Assembly: GCF_002356555.2 (NCBI RefSeq)
Contig: NZ_AP017372.2
Span: 1,054,001-1,118,000, forward strand
Direction of reading: 5' to 3'
Length of the DNA stretch: 64,000 bases
Origin: Halorhodospira halochloris
GTDB lineage: Bacteria > Pseudomonadota > Gammaproteobacteria > Nitrococcales > Halorhodospiraceae
Positions 1 through 8,929 of this stretch are shown one piece after another. The first letter of the stretch is position 1; every line of letters starts with the position of its first letter. Below the pieces are notes generated by a model, which was not told the origin of the DNA, made no database searches, and worked only from the letters and a program-made list of their open reading frames with translations. The position numbers and the translations under genes are program-made.

Positions 1-1012
1 GTTTAAAGGCCCCCGGTAAATTACTTAGTAGCCTTTGCCAATCGGCCTCACTGCCGGGCAAGCCAAAACGCAGTCCGGGCGGGTTATCAAAAGCCCTGAC
101 CCAGATCCCGCCTTCAGCCAAGGTCTTCTGAATCTGCCGCGCTGACCCTGTCTCTATCCAGCAGTAAAGGCTCGTTTTACCAGCTACCTTGAGGCCCGCC
201 TTATCCAGGGCTGCGGCTAGCCGATCGGCGGCTGCGCCAAGTTCGAGCCGTTGTTGCTGCTGCCAAGCGGTGTCGGCCAGTGCTGCGATGCCCAGTTGGC
301 GTGATGCCCCGCTCAGTGGCCACGGCCCAAGCAGCTCGGCTAGGCGGTTACGGATCTGCTGCGGGCCGAGCAGGAAGCCGACTCGCGCCCCTGCCAGGCC
401 GAAGAACTTGCCTAGTGAGCGCAGCACAATAAGTCCTTGTCTATCTTGCTTGCCAGCCTGTCTGCTCAGGCTGAATTCCGGGTAGCAGTCGGCGAAGGCC
501 TCATCAACTATTAACCAGCCTGAATTGCGTTGTAGCCACTTATGCCAGGTTACTAGCAGTTCGGGGTCGTAGAGCCTGCCAGTAGGATTGTTGGGGTTGC
601 TCAGTACTAGCACCTCCCAGTCAGTGCCTGCCTGGGGGCCACTCTCTATCTGCTGTGCGGTTATGCGCCGGATCTCGTGTCCCCAGCTTTGCCACGCTCG
701 GCTGTGCTCAGCATATTCAGGCTCGGCTATGGCAACCCTGGATCTGCTGCGTAATGCCGGCAGCAGTGATATCGCCGCCTGGCTGCCGGGTACGGGGGTC
801 AGGTGAGGGCAGGCGTAGTACTCGGCGGCGGTCGCCTCGAGCTGATCCGGCTCGGGTAATCGTTGCCATATCTGGCTGTGCGTTAATGTCTGGGTAGGTA
901 GTGGATAATGGTTAGGGTTTATCCCGGTGGATAGGTCTATCCAGCCCTGGGGAGGTTCGCCGTACTCAATGGTCGCCTGAGTTAGGTTGCCGCCGTGTTC
1001 TAGTGATGACAA
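1..1012 (-). CDS. cobD: L-threonine-O-3-phosphate decarboxylase (C-terminus cut by window edge)
   Basis: PLP-dependent, aminotransferase-fold enzyme that makes (R)-1-amino-2-propanol phosphate, the linker of the cobalamin nucleotide loop. The minus-strand translation begins near ...LEHGGNLTQATIEYGEP, has the substrate region STGINPNHYP, LSNPNNPTGRLYDPELL, IVDEAFADCYPE, and the PLP-lysine motif SLGKFFGLAGARVGF. There is no ATG; a TTG at 1012 preceded by AAGG about 8 bases upstream is the likely start. The reading frame is still open at base 1, but the family usually ends within a few residues of this point. It follows cbiB by about 30 bp as the last visible gene of the cob operon. In Pseudomonas nomenclature this gene is cobC. 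Confidence 0.9.
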   Translation of the reverse strand, partial: MSSLEHGGNLTQATIEYGEPPQGWIDLSTGINPNHYPLPTQTLTHSQIWQRLPEPDQLEATAAEYYACPHLTPVPGSQAAISLLPALRSRSRVAIAEPEYAEHSRAWQSWGHEIRRITAQQIESGPQAGTDWEVLVLSNPNNPTGRLYDPELLVTWHKWLQRNSGWLIVDEAFADCYPEFSLSRQAGKQDRQGLIVLRSLGKFFGLAGARVGFLLGPQQIRNRLAELLGPWPLSGASRQLGIAALADTAWQQQQRLELGAAADRLAAALDKAGLKVAGKTSLYCWIETGSARQIQKTLAEGGIWVRAFDNPPGLRFGLPGSEADWQRLLSNLPGAFK

Positions 1013-1040
1013 AGATTTAACCTTGTGAAAATATCTGCCC

Positions 1041-1982
1041 TTAATATATGTAGAGGCTGGCTATGGCCAGGCTGAGGATCGCCCCGAGCCAGAGCCAGGC
1101 GCCGTGGCGTAATAGTCGCCATGCGGCCTGGATGCTGGCCTCATCAGCACCACGAGAGCTAACCCCTAGCCAGGGCCGGAGCCGCTCCCCTGCCGGGTAG
1201 GGAGTGGGGCCGCCGAGTCGGATGCGCAGAGCCAGAGCGCCACAGGCTAGCACAATGCCAGGATTGATGCCCGGCCAGTGACGTGCCTGGCGGCGTGCTT
1301 GGCGCAGGGTGGTTAGAGGCCGGCCACCGAGCAGGGCATAGGTTAGTGCGGTTAGCCGAGCTGGTAACCAGCCGAGCAGGTCGTCGGTGCGCGCTGCAGC
1401 CCAGCCGAAATCGGCAAAGCGCTGATCGCGATAACCCCACATGGCGTCAAGGGTGTTGACCAGGCGGTGGAGAAGAGCCCCGGGGGCACCGGCTATGGCG
1501 AACCAGAAAAGGGTAGCAAACAGGGCATCGTTGCCGTTTTCCAGAACCGATTCGGTGGTCGCAGCAGCTACTCCCTCGCGCCCCAGAGAGTTAGTGTCAC
1601 GGCTTACTAAGCAGCTTACCGCTGCTCGTGCTGGGCCAAGGTCGTTGTCATGCCGCGCTTGGCGGAGTGCTCTAACCACGGCAAGCGCGTGTTCACGCAG
1701 GCTATGGGCGCCCAGGCACAGGAACAAGATTAGCAGCTCCAGCAGCCAACCGTACGCCATGCTGCTTAACCAGGCTGTTAGCAGCACGGCTGGAATGGTC
1801 AGCATGACTAGGGCGCTGGCGCCTAGCAGGCGGCGGCGCTTGGGCGAGAGGTGAGGCTGATTGAGGCGCTGCTCGAGCTCTTCGGCGAGGTTGCCAAACT
1901 GGCATAGTGGGTGGCCGCGGCGCGGTTCAGCGATTATGCCATCCAACAGCCAGGCAGTTATTAGTAGCAACGCGCTGCTCAT
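1041..1982 (-). CDS. cbiB: Adenosylcobinamide-phosphate synthase
   Basis: Integral membrane enzyme that attaches aminopropanol phosphate to adenosylcobyrate. The 313 residues match the usual family length. The N-terminal motif WLLDGIIAEPRRGHPLCQFG (family DxxxGDPxxxxHPV-type start), the VSRDT motif (family SRD) followed by ESVLENGNDALFATLFW, and MWGYRD are all present, with several hydrophobic segments. The product feeds on the CobD product and supplies the substrate for CobU. It lies in the same minus-strand operon, about 70 bp after the end of cobS. In Pseudomonas nomenclature this gene is cobD. Confidence 0.95.
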   Translation of the reverse strand: MSSALLLITAWLLDGIIAEPRRGHPLCQFGNLAEELEQRLNQPHLSPKRRRLLGASALVMLTIPAVLLTAWLSSMAYGWLLELLILFLCLGAHSLREHALAVVRALRQARHDNDLGPARAAVSCLVSRDTNSLGREGVAAATTESVLENGNDALFATLFWFAIAGAPGALLHRLVNTLDAMWGYRDQRFADFGWAAARTDDLLGWLPARLTALTYALLGGRPLTTLRQARRQARHWPGINPGIVLACGALALRIRLGGPTPYPAGERLRPWLGVSSRGADEASIQAAWRLLRHGAWLWLGAILSLAIASLYIY

Positions 1983-2055
1983 GCCGGGCGATCCTCAGGC
2001 GGCATAATCCTTTTATGCAAACCTTTTAAGTGGACTAGCGAAGCCAGACTTACTA

Positions 2056-2811
2056 TCACCAGCTCGATGCTACTAGTGTCGCAGCTGCAGCCAGCGCTGC
2101 TGTCTCGGTAAGTTCTACGCTGGCACCGGCAGTGTCTCCGGTGGTGCCGCCGATGCGCCTGACCATTGAGTGTTGCGCGAGGGCCAGCATCAGGGACCCG
2201 GCTATGACACCGACGATGCCGGCCCAGCCGTTGAACAACGCAATAATGAAGGTTATCAGCGCGGCGCTGCCGAGGGCCTGGAGCGGTGGGGCATAGAGCG
2301 ATAGACTTTCGCCGATACCACCGCTGCGCACGTACGGGGTTGTCATAAGCAGTACTACCAACCCGGCGCGAGCTACAATCGGGGCCAGCAACAGCAATAG
2401 TAGAGCTGCTGCCTCAATGATTGCCATCACCGCGGCAATCTTGATTGCCACAACCATTACTATGGCAGTTACCGCCGCCGGCCCGCAGGCCGGGTCTTTC
2501 ATGATGGCGAGGGTTTGAGTACGACTGCCGAGCCCGCCTATCCAGGCATCAGCTGAGTCAGCCAGGCCGTCGATGTGCAGCGCCCCAGTGATTATTATCC
2601 AGGCAGCGACAATTATGCAGGCCTGCAGGAGGTTGGGAAGGGGGGTGGTGAGCAGAGCCAAGAGCACCAAGATTGCACCGATAACCGCTCCCACCAGTGG
2701 ATAGGCGACCAGGGATGCGCCGCTCTCATGTTCATCGACCGGGGTAGGCGCTGGTGCCGGTAGACGGGTCAAAAAAGTCAGGGCAATGAGAAAGGGGCGG
2801 AGCCAGGGCAT
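2056..2811 (-). CDS. cobS: Adenosylcobinamide-GDP ribazoletransferase (cobalamin-5'-phosphate synthase)
   Basis: Membrane enzyme that joins adenosylcobinamide-GDP to alpha-ribazole (phosphate), the last assembly step of cobalamin. The protein is 251 residues when started at MPWLRPFLIALTFLTRLP, the normal N-terminus of the family. A longer open frame upstream only overlaps the phosphatase gene and is not coding. The motif HIDGLADSADAWIGG and the following MKDPACGP are the family signatures, and there are six or so hydrophobic segments. It starts 22 bp after the stop of the phosphatase gene, so the two are co-transcribed. Confidence 0.95.
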   Translation of the reverse strand: MPWLRPFLIALTFLTRLPAPAPTPVDEHESGASLVAYPLVGAVIGAILVLLALLTTPLPNLLQACIIVAAWIIITGALHIDGLADSADAWIGGLGSRTQTLAIMKDPACGPAAVTAIVMVVAIKIAAVMAIIEAAALLLLLLAPIVARAGLVVLLMTTPYVRSGGIGESLSLYAPPLQALGSAALITFIIALFNGWAGIVGVIAGSLMLALAQHSMVRRIGGTTGDTAGASVELTETAALAAAATLVASSW

Positions 2812-2833
2812 TGTCTTTTTCCTGTTTGCTAGT

Positions 2834-3463
2834 CTATCTCTCGCCTTGCCAGGCGTTGGCACGATTGTGGAAATAGAGCGTTGGCTCGGCATGGGGGTCG
2901 ACACGGACCCTAGATACCGATGCGTACGGGACGTAGAGACGGTTGAACCCCTGGATCGGGATGCTGAGCAGATGGGCGAGCACAACCCTGATCAAGCCGC
3001 CGTGGCCGACAATAAGCAGATGCTCACCGCGGCAGCTAGCTGCGATCTTATCCCAGGCGGCAATGACCCGGGCCTGAAAATCGACCATTGGCTCGGCGTT
3101 TGGCGGGGTATATGTGAGCGGATCGGCCCAGAAATTCGCCTGTCCCTGGGGGTCCTGCTCGGCGAGTTGAGCCGGTGAGAGGCCTTCCCAGTCACCGAAG
3201 CCGATCTCTTTGAACCCTTCCTCGCAGGTGACTGGCAACTGGTGTGCGGCGCCATAAGATTCGGCGAACTCGCGGCAACGGCGAAGCGGCGAAGTGTATA
3301 TGGCGGTGTATGACTCTGCCTCGAGCGGGGCGTTGTGTAGCTGATGCCAGCCGCGCTCGCTAAGCGGATCATCCTGGGTGCCGCGGTAAAGCCGCCCGCC
3401 TTGCGGCTCGCCGTGGCGGATCAGGTCGATCCACAGCTCATCTGCTTGGGTCGGTGCTCTCAC
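2834..3463 (-). CDS. cobC: Histidine phosphatase, probable alpha-ribazole phosphatase
   Basis: Phosphoglycerate-mutase-type phosphatase of 209 residues. The catalytic RHGEP motif is near residue 16 and the second histidine is in IVGHGGLIRVVL. Other superfamily signs are LSERGWHQL, SPLRRCRE and GDWEGLS. Its position between cobT and cobS supports removal of the 5' phosphate from alpha-ribazole phosphate or adenosylcobalamin phosphate. The start overlaps the cobT stop by four bases (ATGA), which suggests translational coupling. The substrate is inferred from context; the enzyme class is clear from the motifs. Confidence 0.88.
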   Translation of the reverse strand: MRAPTQADELWIDLIRHGEPQGGRLYRGTQDDPLSERGWHQLHNAPLEAESYTAIYTSPLRRCREFAESYGAAHQLPVTCEEGFKEIGFGDWEGLSPAQLAEQDPQGQANFWADPLTYTPPNAEPMVDFQARVIAAWDKIAASCRGEHLLIVGHGGLIRVVLAHLLSIPIQGFNRLYVPYASVSRVRVDPHAEPTLYFHNRANAWQGER

Positions 3464-4554
3464 TGGTGGTTATCTCCTTGAGTCACTCCGGCCTGAGCGA
3501 AGGTCGCCATATTGTTGTGGATAGCACAGGCCATGCGCAGTAACGGTAGGGCTGTGGCAGCACCGCTGCCTTCTCCTAGGCGCATGCCTAAGGAGAGTAT
3601 GGGCGAGAGGCCGAGGGCGCTGACTACTCGTCTATGGCCTGGTTCAGCAGAACAGTGGCCCAGCAGCATGTTCTCTTTGGTCCCGGGGGCGAGGCGTTCA
3701 GCGAGCAGCGCTGCAGAGCCGCTTATATAACCGTCGAGCAGGACCGCTATGCCTAACTGTGCGCAGCGCAGGTAGGCGCCGGCCATGGCGCAAATCTCCA
3801 GTCCCCCCACCCGGCGACCGGCTTCCCAGGGGTTGGCAAGGGCTCCAGGGCTGCCAAGTTCGTGGCGGTGAAAACTGAGGGCAGCCTCAATAACCTCTTC
3901 CTTATGCCGTAGTGCGGGACCTTGCAAGCCTGTCCCCGGGCCGACAAGTCCGGCTGCTGGTGCCTCGAGGAGAGCTGCGGCTAGGGCGGCAGCTGCTGAG
4001 GTGTTGCCAATCCCCATTTCGCCAGCTATGAAGAGCTTAACGCCACTTTGCTGGGCCCGTTCGGCCGCCTCGCGGCCAGCCTCTAGTGCGGCCAGGAATT
4101 GCTCAGGGCTCATCGCTGCTTCGCGGCGCATGTTGGCGGTGCCCGGGGCAATGCGCCGATCAAGTATAGGCTGCGGGAGTTCGCCCGGCCAACGGCTGCC
4201 GACGTCGATGACCTCAAGCTCACAGCCTAGTTCACGGGCCATTACCGAGATGGCGGCGCCGCCATTGACGAAGTTGGTCATCATCTGTTGAGTAACAACA
4301 GGGTCTATGGGGGAGACGCCCTCTGCGGTTATACCGTGATCTGCGGCGAAAAGGGCGATATGTGCCGGCTCTGCAGCGGGGTTGTGGCTGTTCTGAATCG
4401 CCGCTAGCTGAACGGCTAGCGCCTCCAACTCGCCGAGTGACCCAGGCGGTTTGGTTAGCTGATCCTGGTGTTCTAAGGCGCGCTCGCGGTGGGTAAGGCT
4501 AGGTTGAGCGGGGCTCTCTTGAAGCCAATTGGGCTGCTGGGGGCTGTTCTCCAC
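3460..4554 (-). CDS. cobT: Nicotinate-nucleotide--dimethylbenzimidazole phosphoribosyltransferase
   Basis: Makes alpha-ribazole 5'-phosphate from dimethylbenzimidazole and nicotinate mononucleotide. The protein has 364 residues, close to the family norm. It carries the motifs LTKPPGSLGELE, FAADHGITAEGVSP, GEMGIGNTSAAAA, and LGMRLGEGSGAA with the catalytic glutamate. It begins at an ATG two bases from the cobU stop and overlaps cobC at its end, so cobU-cobT-cobC is one tight unit. Confidence 0.97.
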   Translation of the reverse strand: MENSPQQPNWLQESPAQPSLTHRERALEHQDQLTKPPGSLGELEALAVQLAAIQNSHNPAAEPAHIALFAADHGITAEGVSPIDPVVTQQMMTNFVNGGAAISVMARELGCELEVIDVGSRWPGELPQPILDRRIAPGTANMRREAAMSPEQFLAALEAGREAAERAQQSGVKLFIAGEMGIGNTSAAAALAAALLEAPAAGLVGPGTGLQGPALRHKEEVIEAALSFHRHELGSPGALANPWEAGRRVGGLEICAMAGAYLRCAQLGIAVLLDGYISGSAALLAERLAPGTKENMLLGHCSAEPGHRRVVSALGLSPILSLGMRLGEGSGAATALPLLRMACAIHNNMATFAQAGVTQGDNHQ

Positions 4555-4555
4555 A

Positions 4556-5134
4556 CTACTCTCCTGGGGGTTCTTTTACTTTTAGTGGCATTCCCGCGAC
4601 CATGAGGGTTACTCGTTCGCAGCGTTTGGCCAATGCCTGGTGAAGCGCACCGGCTTCGTCGCAAAAACGTCGGGCCAAGGCGTTGATCGGCATAACACCG
4701 AAGCCGGTCTCGTTGCTGACTAGCAGAAGCATTCCGCGGGACTGTTCGGTTGCCTGCACAAGTGCATCGATGCGCCTTTGGATGGCGGTGGGTGGTGGGC
4801 AGCATGTCCCGTCAACAATCTGTGCATGGTCTATATTAGCCATATCGGGGCCGCTAAGCAGGTTACTCAGCCATAGCGTGAGGCAGTCGACAAGGACCGT
4901 TGTTCCCGCGCTGCAATGCTCGGTTATCGCCTCAGGTAGCTCGAGCGGCGCTTCGACGGTCTGCCAATGGGGCGGCCGACGCTCGCGGTGCGCGGCTATG
5001 CGCTGGGCCATTTCGCTATCACCGTCGGCGTAGGCGGTGGCTATGTAGACTACCTGCTGATCGCTCTGGGTAGCTAGTTGTTCGGCATAGCGGCTTTTGC
5101 CCGAGCGGACGCCGCCGAGGATAAGTTCACGCAT
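4556..5134 (-). CDS. cobU: Bifunctional adenosylcobinamide kinase / adenosylcobinamide-phosphate guanylyltransferase
   Basis: Phosphorylates adenosylcobinamide and then transfers GMP to it. Starting at MRELILGGVRSGKS gives 192 residues with the P-loop GGVRSGKS at residues 7-14, the guanylylation histidine region AAHRERRP, LVDCLTLWLSNLL, and VSNETGFGVMP. The frame stays open upstream into repeat FB1, but those residues are repeat-derived, so 5134 is preferred although the Shine-Dalgarno sequence is weak. This is the first gene of the cob operon. I see no cobalamin riboswitch in the 275 bp between it and the divergent gene. Confidence 0.94.
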   Translation of the reverse strand: MRELILGGVRSGKSRYAEQLATQSDQQVVYIATAYADGDSEMAQRIAAHRERRPPHWQTVEAPLELPEAITEHCSAGTTVLVDCLTLWLSNLLSGPDMANIDHAQIVDGTCCPPPTAIQRRIDALVQATEQSRGMLLLVSNETGFGVMPINALARRFCDEAGALHQALAKRCERVTLMVAGMPLKVKEPPGE

Positions 5135-5162
5135 TCGCTGAGTTCTTAGATAATTGCCCTGA

Positions 5163-5312
5163 GGAACCTCTAAAAAATTCGCCGGCGCCACCATCTGCCC
5201 CGGTGTGGAGGACGCCGTGAATCCATCCCTGGAGGCTTCATGGCGCTATTCCTGGCGCCAAGACCTCCACACCGGGGCGGATGGTGGCGCCGGCGAAGTT
5301 TTAGAGGCACCC
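5163..5312 (-). repeat. Foldback repeat FB1
   Basis: Full copy between the divergent cobU and DUF3422 genes, 28 bp from the cobU start. The outer arms pair over about 47 bp with only a few mismatches: CGCCGGCGCCACCAT on the left, ATGGTGGCGCCGGCG on the right. Its ends are CCTCTAAAAA and TTTTAGAGG. The two inner hairpin loops read GGGA and GGAA on the minus strand. One inner hairpin has a C-A mismatch on that strand (a U-G wobble on the other). Confidence 0.9.
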
Positions 5313-5408
5313 CCTGGGGAAACTTGCCCTAGATTAGGCGGGCAAGGATAACATATCCTGCGTATACTGAATCGAAACAGCCAGCAGCAGAATAAAAAGT
5401 TATAGCTA

Positions 5409-6749
5409 ATGTCACTTATTCATCCCCCACCTGAGCACCAGGTAGAGACAATTTTCGGTGCCTTTAACGATCATCCGCTCCGCCAAGAGGTCAACGATGA
5501 GGTTCACGCTAGGCCTCATGAGGCGCTCAATACCCCGGTAAAGGTAAGCCATCTCGGGATGCTCTCGGGTAGGCGCGGGGGAGAGCTTGATCGTCAAGCG
5601 GTCGCTGACCTATGCCGGCGGTATGGGGTCGAGCCGCCCCAACCCGGTGCTCAGCACCTGTCTGCCGATTTTGGCGACTTTCGTCTTAAGTGGGAGCGCA
5701 GGACCGAGCTGTCTACCTATACCTTCTTTGTTGAGGAAGATTTTGATGAGTTGTTCGCCGATCCGCCCCTCGATCGGGTCCCGCTCGACTGGCTCTATTC
5801 GTTGCCTGGTCCACGCTTAGTGGGGGTCCACTTGACCCTTGAGCCGGCCTGGGCACAGCCGCGTTCGACTAGCGACATACAGCACATATTCGATGATAAC
5901 CCGATAGTCGGTAGCCATATCACCGGTGGCGCTGCGCGGGTCTGGAGTGATTTCCGGATTCAAGATGACGGTTTTACCCGGGTGCTAATGCGAGATGTGA
6001 GCTTGCGCAATCGCCAGGCTGGACGAGCTGTGCAACGTATCCTGGAAATAGAGACATACCGCATGATGGCGCTGCTCGCCTTTCCGGTCGCGCGGCAGCT
6101 CAACCCCGAGATCAATGATCTTGAAGAGCAGCTGGCCTGGATCACTGAGCACATGACCCAGGATGAGAACTCCTCGGTCAGTGATGAGCAAGGCCTGCTC
6201 GGCAGGCTCACTGAACTCGCCGCCCGGATTGAGGGGATAGGCAATAACACAAATTACCGCTTTCACGCCGCCAAGGCTTATAACGAGTTGGTTCAGCGGC
6301 GCATTCACGAACTGCGTGAACAGCGGGTGCAGGGGGTGCAGACTATCCAGGAGTTCATGGAGCGGCGCATGGTGCCGGCGATGCGCACCTGCGAGACGGT
6401 CTCCGAGCGGCTGGAATCACTATCGCGGCGCATTACCCGCACTGGCGATTTGTTGCGCACCAGGGTGGATGTGGCTCTTGAGGCGCAGAACCGCGACCTG
6501 CTTGATTCAATGAATAGGCGCGCGGATATGCAGTTCCGTCTCCAGGAGACGGTAGAGGGGCTCTCTGTCGCGGCAATCAGTTACTACCTGATGGGGCTTA
6601 TCAGCTATGTGCTCAAGGCCGGGCATGACGCTGGTTACCTGCCGCGAGTAGAGATCTATCAGGGTCTGCTCGTCCCGGTTGTGGTGCTCTTTATCTGGGC
6701 GGTCATTCGTATTGTCCGGCATAGGATTGCGCGCAAGCAGGCTAAATGA
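5409..6749 (+). CDS. DUF3422 family membrane-anchored protein
   Basis: A protein of 446 residues that begins with HPLRQEVNDEVHARPHEALNTPVKVSHL, the signature of DUF3422. The middle (about residues 150-380) contains RVWSDFRIQDDGFTRVLM, IETYRMMALLAFPVA and long alpha-helical, coiled-coil-like stretches. The C-terminus has two hydrophobic segments (ISYYLMGLISYVLKA and LLVPVVVLFIWAVIRIV) and a basic tail, so it is probably an inner-membrane protein. Its biochemical role is not known to me. It stands alone, facing away from the cob operon. Confidence 0.85.
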   Translation: MSLIHPPPEHQVETIFGAFNDHPLRQEVNDEVHARPHEALNTPVKVSHLGMLSGRRGGELDRQAVADLCRRYGVEPPQPGAQHLSADFGDFRLKWERRTELSTYTFFVEEDFDELFADPPLDRVPLDWLYSLPGPRLVGVHLTLEPAWAQPRSTSDIQHIFDDNPIVGSHITGGAARVWSDFRIQDDGFTRVLMRDVSLRNRQAGRAVQRILEIETYRMMALLAFPVARQLNPEINDLEEQLAWITEHMTQDENSSVSDEQGLLGRLTELAARIEGIGNNTNYRFHAAKAYNELVQRRIHELREQRVQGVQTIQEFMERRMVPAMRTCETVSERLESLSRRITRTGDLLRTRVDVALEAQNRDLLDSMNRRADMQFRLQETVEGLSVAAISYYLMGLISYVLKAGHDAGYLPRVEIYQGLLVPVVVLFIWAVIRIVRHRIARKQAK

Positions 6750-6793
6750 GTGGTAAGCGCTGAAGGTGTGGATTTAGGCTTAGTTGACCGCTG

Positions 6794-6839
6794 TGGAGGG
6801 CGCCGTTAAACCACCAGGGGTGGGTTACGGCGCCCTCCA
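6794..6839. repeat. Miniature foldback hairpin FB2
   Basis: Perfect 13-base inverted ends (TGGAGGGCGCCGT / ACGGCGCCCTCCA) around a short near-palindromic centre. The ends match the inner stem of the FB repeats (GTGGAGG, CGCCGT) but the two small hairpins and the long outer arms are missing. It lies between the converging ends of the DUF3422 and BCCT genes and could form a bidirectional terminator hairpin, though no long T-run follows. It may be a deletion derivative of an FB copy or an unrelated hairpin. Confidence 0.6.
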
Positions 6840-6902
6840 AGCGCAGAGGGTTAGTGGCGAGTTTAATTGCGGTTTTCAGAGTTTCTGTGGCTGCTACTTC
6901 TT

Positions 6903-8564
6903 CTACTGCTCCTGATACTGATCCGTCTCTTGATCTGTTGCCGTTTCAGTCTCTTCGCTTGCCGAGCCTTCAACCGTCCACTCGGTCTCGGCCTGCGCCC
7001 AGGGTTCCATTGGTGGTGTTGCACGCTCACCCGGTTCGGCGGCGAAGCGTTCATCTTCCAGGGCGCGGATTAGCCCTACGATCATGCCGAGGATGATGAA
7101 TGAGAAGGGCAGGGCAGCGGCTATTACCGCCCCTTGTAGGGTTGCCAGCCCACCGGCTGTAAGCAGCACAACCGTTACTAGAGCAATGACCGTGCCCCAG
7201 ATCACCGTGTGGGTCCGTGATATATCTGTGGAACCGTTGGAGAGTAGGGTCTGGGTGACCAGAATGCCGGCGTTGGCGGAGGTTATCAGGTAGGTACCGA
7301 TAAGTACGGTGATGAGGATTGAGGCCCCGGTTGCTACCCGCCCGGCGTCCATCAATTCTATAGTGCGGTAGACGGCAGTGGTCACATCCCTTTGGGTTGC
7401 CTCGACGATCCCGCCGCTGCCGAACAGTTCAATATAGATCGCGTTGCCGCCGAACAAACCTATCCAGACTATAGTTATGCCGGTGGGGACCATCAGCACG
7501 CCCATGACGAAATCACGCAACTTGCGCCCGCGGGAGATGCGCGCAATGAATATGCCGACAAACGGCGCCCAAGCTATCCACCACCCCCAATAGAACAGTG
7601 TCCACTCGGCTTGCCAGTCGGCCCCCGGGGCGTTGGCGTGGGTGTAAAAAGACAGGTTAAAGAGGCTCTGTAGGTAGTCACCGGTTGATTGAACGATCAA
7701 GGCCAACAGATAGTTAGTGGGCCCCCAAAGCAAGAAAAAGAGCAGAATCGCACTGCTCATCCAGAAGTTTGCTTCGCTTACCAGGCGCACTCCTGAGGCG
7801 ACCCCGAAGAGGACCGAAATGGTGGCAATGGCCATTACCGTGGCCCCAATGATGATCTGCCAGTGGGCTTCAATGCCTATGCCGAGCAATTCATCAAGCC
7901 CGGCATTGAGCTGCTGGATGCCCAGGCCGAGGGTAGTTGCTATACCGAAGACGGTTGCAAAGACGGCCAGGATGTCGATCGCATCGCCCCAGCGCCCGTG
8001 GATGTTTCTGCCTATCAGCGGATAGAAGGCAGAGCGCATGGTTAGCGGTAGGCCGCGGCGGAAGCTGAAATAGGCTAGGATCAAAGCTACTAGCGAGAAG
8101 ACCGCCCAGCCATTAAACCCCCAGTGGAAGTAGGCTAGGCGCAAGGCGGTATTGGCTGCCTCGGAGGGGTCATCACCGGGTAGCAGGAAGGGGTTGCTGT
8201 CGAAGTGGGAGATCGGCTCTGCTACGGCCCAGAAGATCAATCCTACTCCCATGCCGGCAGCAAAGAGCATGGTCAGCCAGGAGAAAGTACGAAATTCCGG
8301 AACTTCATGGTCTTGGCCCAGGCGGACGTTTTTGTAGCGGCCGACCCCTAGCCAGATAACCAGCAACAGAAAGGCAGCGACGATTATTACGTAGTACCAT
8401 TGCAGAAAGGGGGTGAGGGATTCCCGAAAGCCGGTCACCAACTCTTCGAGTTGCTCTGGGTAGATTGCGCCGGCGAGCGCGGATGCTGCGATGACTACGG
8501 TAGATACGGCCGTTACGCGGGGGCTCATGCCCTTGAAGAAGCCGCGAGTGGCGACGTTTTGCAT
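6903..8564 (-). CDS. BCCT family betaine/choline/carnitine transporter
   Basis: Sodium-coupled uptake protein for glycine betaine or a similar solute. The 553 residues have about twelve hydrophobic segments. Family motifs seen are the glycine-rich AAGMGVGLIFWAVAEP and the Trp-rich FYWGWWIAWAPFVGIFIARI followed by SRGRKLRDFVMGV. The last 60 residues form an acidic, Glu/Thr-rich cytoplasmic tail. Such transporters serve osmoprotection, which fits a halophilic host; the precise substrate cannot be read from the sequence. The gene is monocistronic and divergent from ispB. Confidence 0.93.
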   Translation of the reverse strand: MQNVATRGFFKGMSPRVTAVSTVVIAASALAGAIYPEQLEELVTGFRESLTPFLQWYYVIIVAAFLLLVIWLGVGRYKNVRLGQDHEVPEFRTFSWLTMLFAAGMGVGLIFWAVAEPISHFDSNPFLLPGDDPSEAANTALRLAYFHWGFNGWAVFSLVALILAYFSFRRGLPLTMRSAFYPLIGRNIHGRWGDAIDILAVFATVFGIATTLGLGIQQLNAGLDELLGIGIEAHWQIIIGATVMAIATISVLFGVASGVRLVSEANFWMSSAILLFFLLWGPTNYLLALIVQSTGDYLQSLFNLSFYTHANAPGADWQAEWTLFYWGWWIAWAPFVGIFIARISRGRKLRDFVMGVLMVPTGITIVWIGLFGGNAIYIELFGSGGIVEATQRDVTTAVYRTIELMDAGRVATGASILITVLIGTYLITSANAGILVTQTLLSNGSTDISRTHTVIWGTVIALVTVVLLTAGGLATLQGAVIAAALPFSFIILGMIVGLIRALEDERFAAEPGERATPPMEPWAQAETEWTVEGSASEETETATDQETDQYQEQ

Positions 8565-8642
8565 CTAACAAAGCCTCCTGCTGACGCTGTTACATTTGCA
8601 CTCTCTAGACATCGGCTATTACTAACCTTCTGAAAAGTATTG

Positions 8643-8766
8643 CCAGCTAGCCCCCATACGGGGACGCCGTGGATCCATCCCTGGAGGTTTCACGGCGCCA
8701 TCTCCGGCGCCAAGACCTCCACGCCGGGGCAGTTGAGTGGCTCCGGGGGAAGTTTTGAGAAATTCC
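8643..8766 (-). repeat. Foldback repeat FB3 (left arm degraded)
   Basis: Lies in the 365-bp gap between the divergent BCCT and ispB genes. The core and right arm (GCCGGGGCAGTTGAGTGGCTCC) are intact, but the left arm is reduced to AGCTAGCCCCCATACGGGG and no longer pairs well. One inner hairpin loop is GAGA rather than GGGA on the minus strand, closed by G-U. I see nothing else clear in this gap. Confidence 0.8.
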
Positions 8767-8929
8767 CATTTGCAGTGATGGTTGCTGAAAATATAATAGA
8801 TGTATTGGCAAGTCCACTCAGCCGGACGCGCTAGCTTATCAGATATGCCCCCAAGGGTAAGCTGCGCTTGACAGCTGGCCTGGGCCTACCTAGGATTCTT
8901 TCTGCCCACACAAAGGCCCGGTCCTGCAA

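Noticed and set aside
5135-5408. Cobalamin riboswitch upstream of cobU
   Set aside because: No B12-box-like conserved core could be recognised; the gap is largely FB1.
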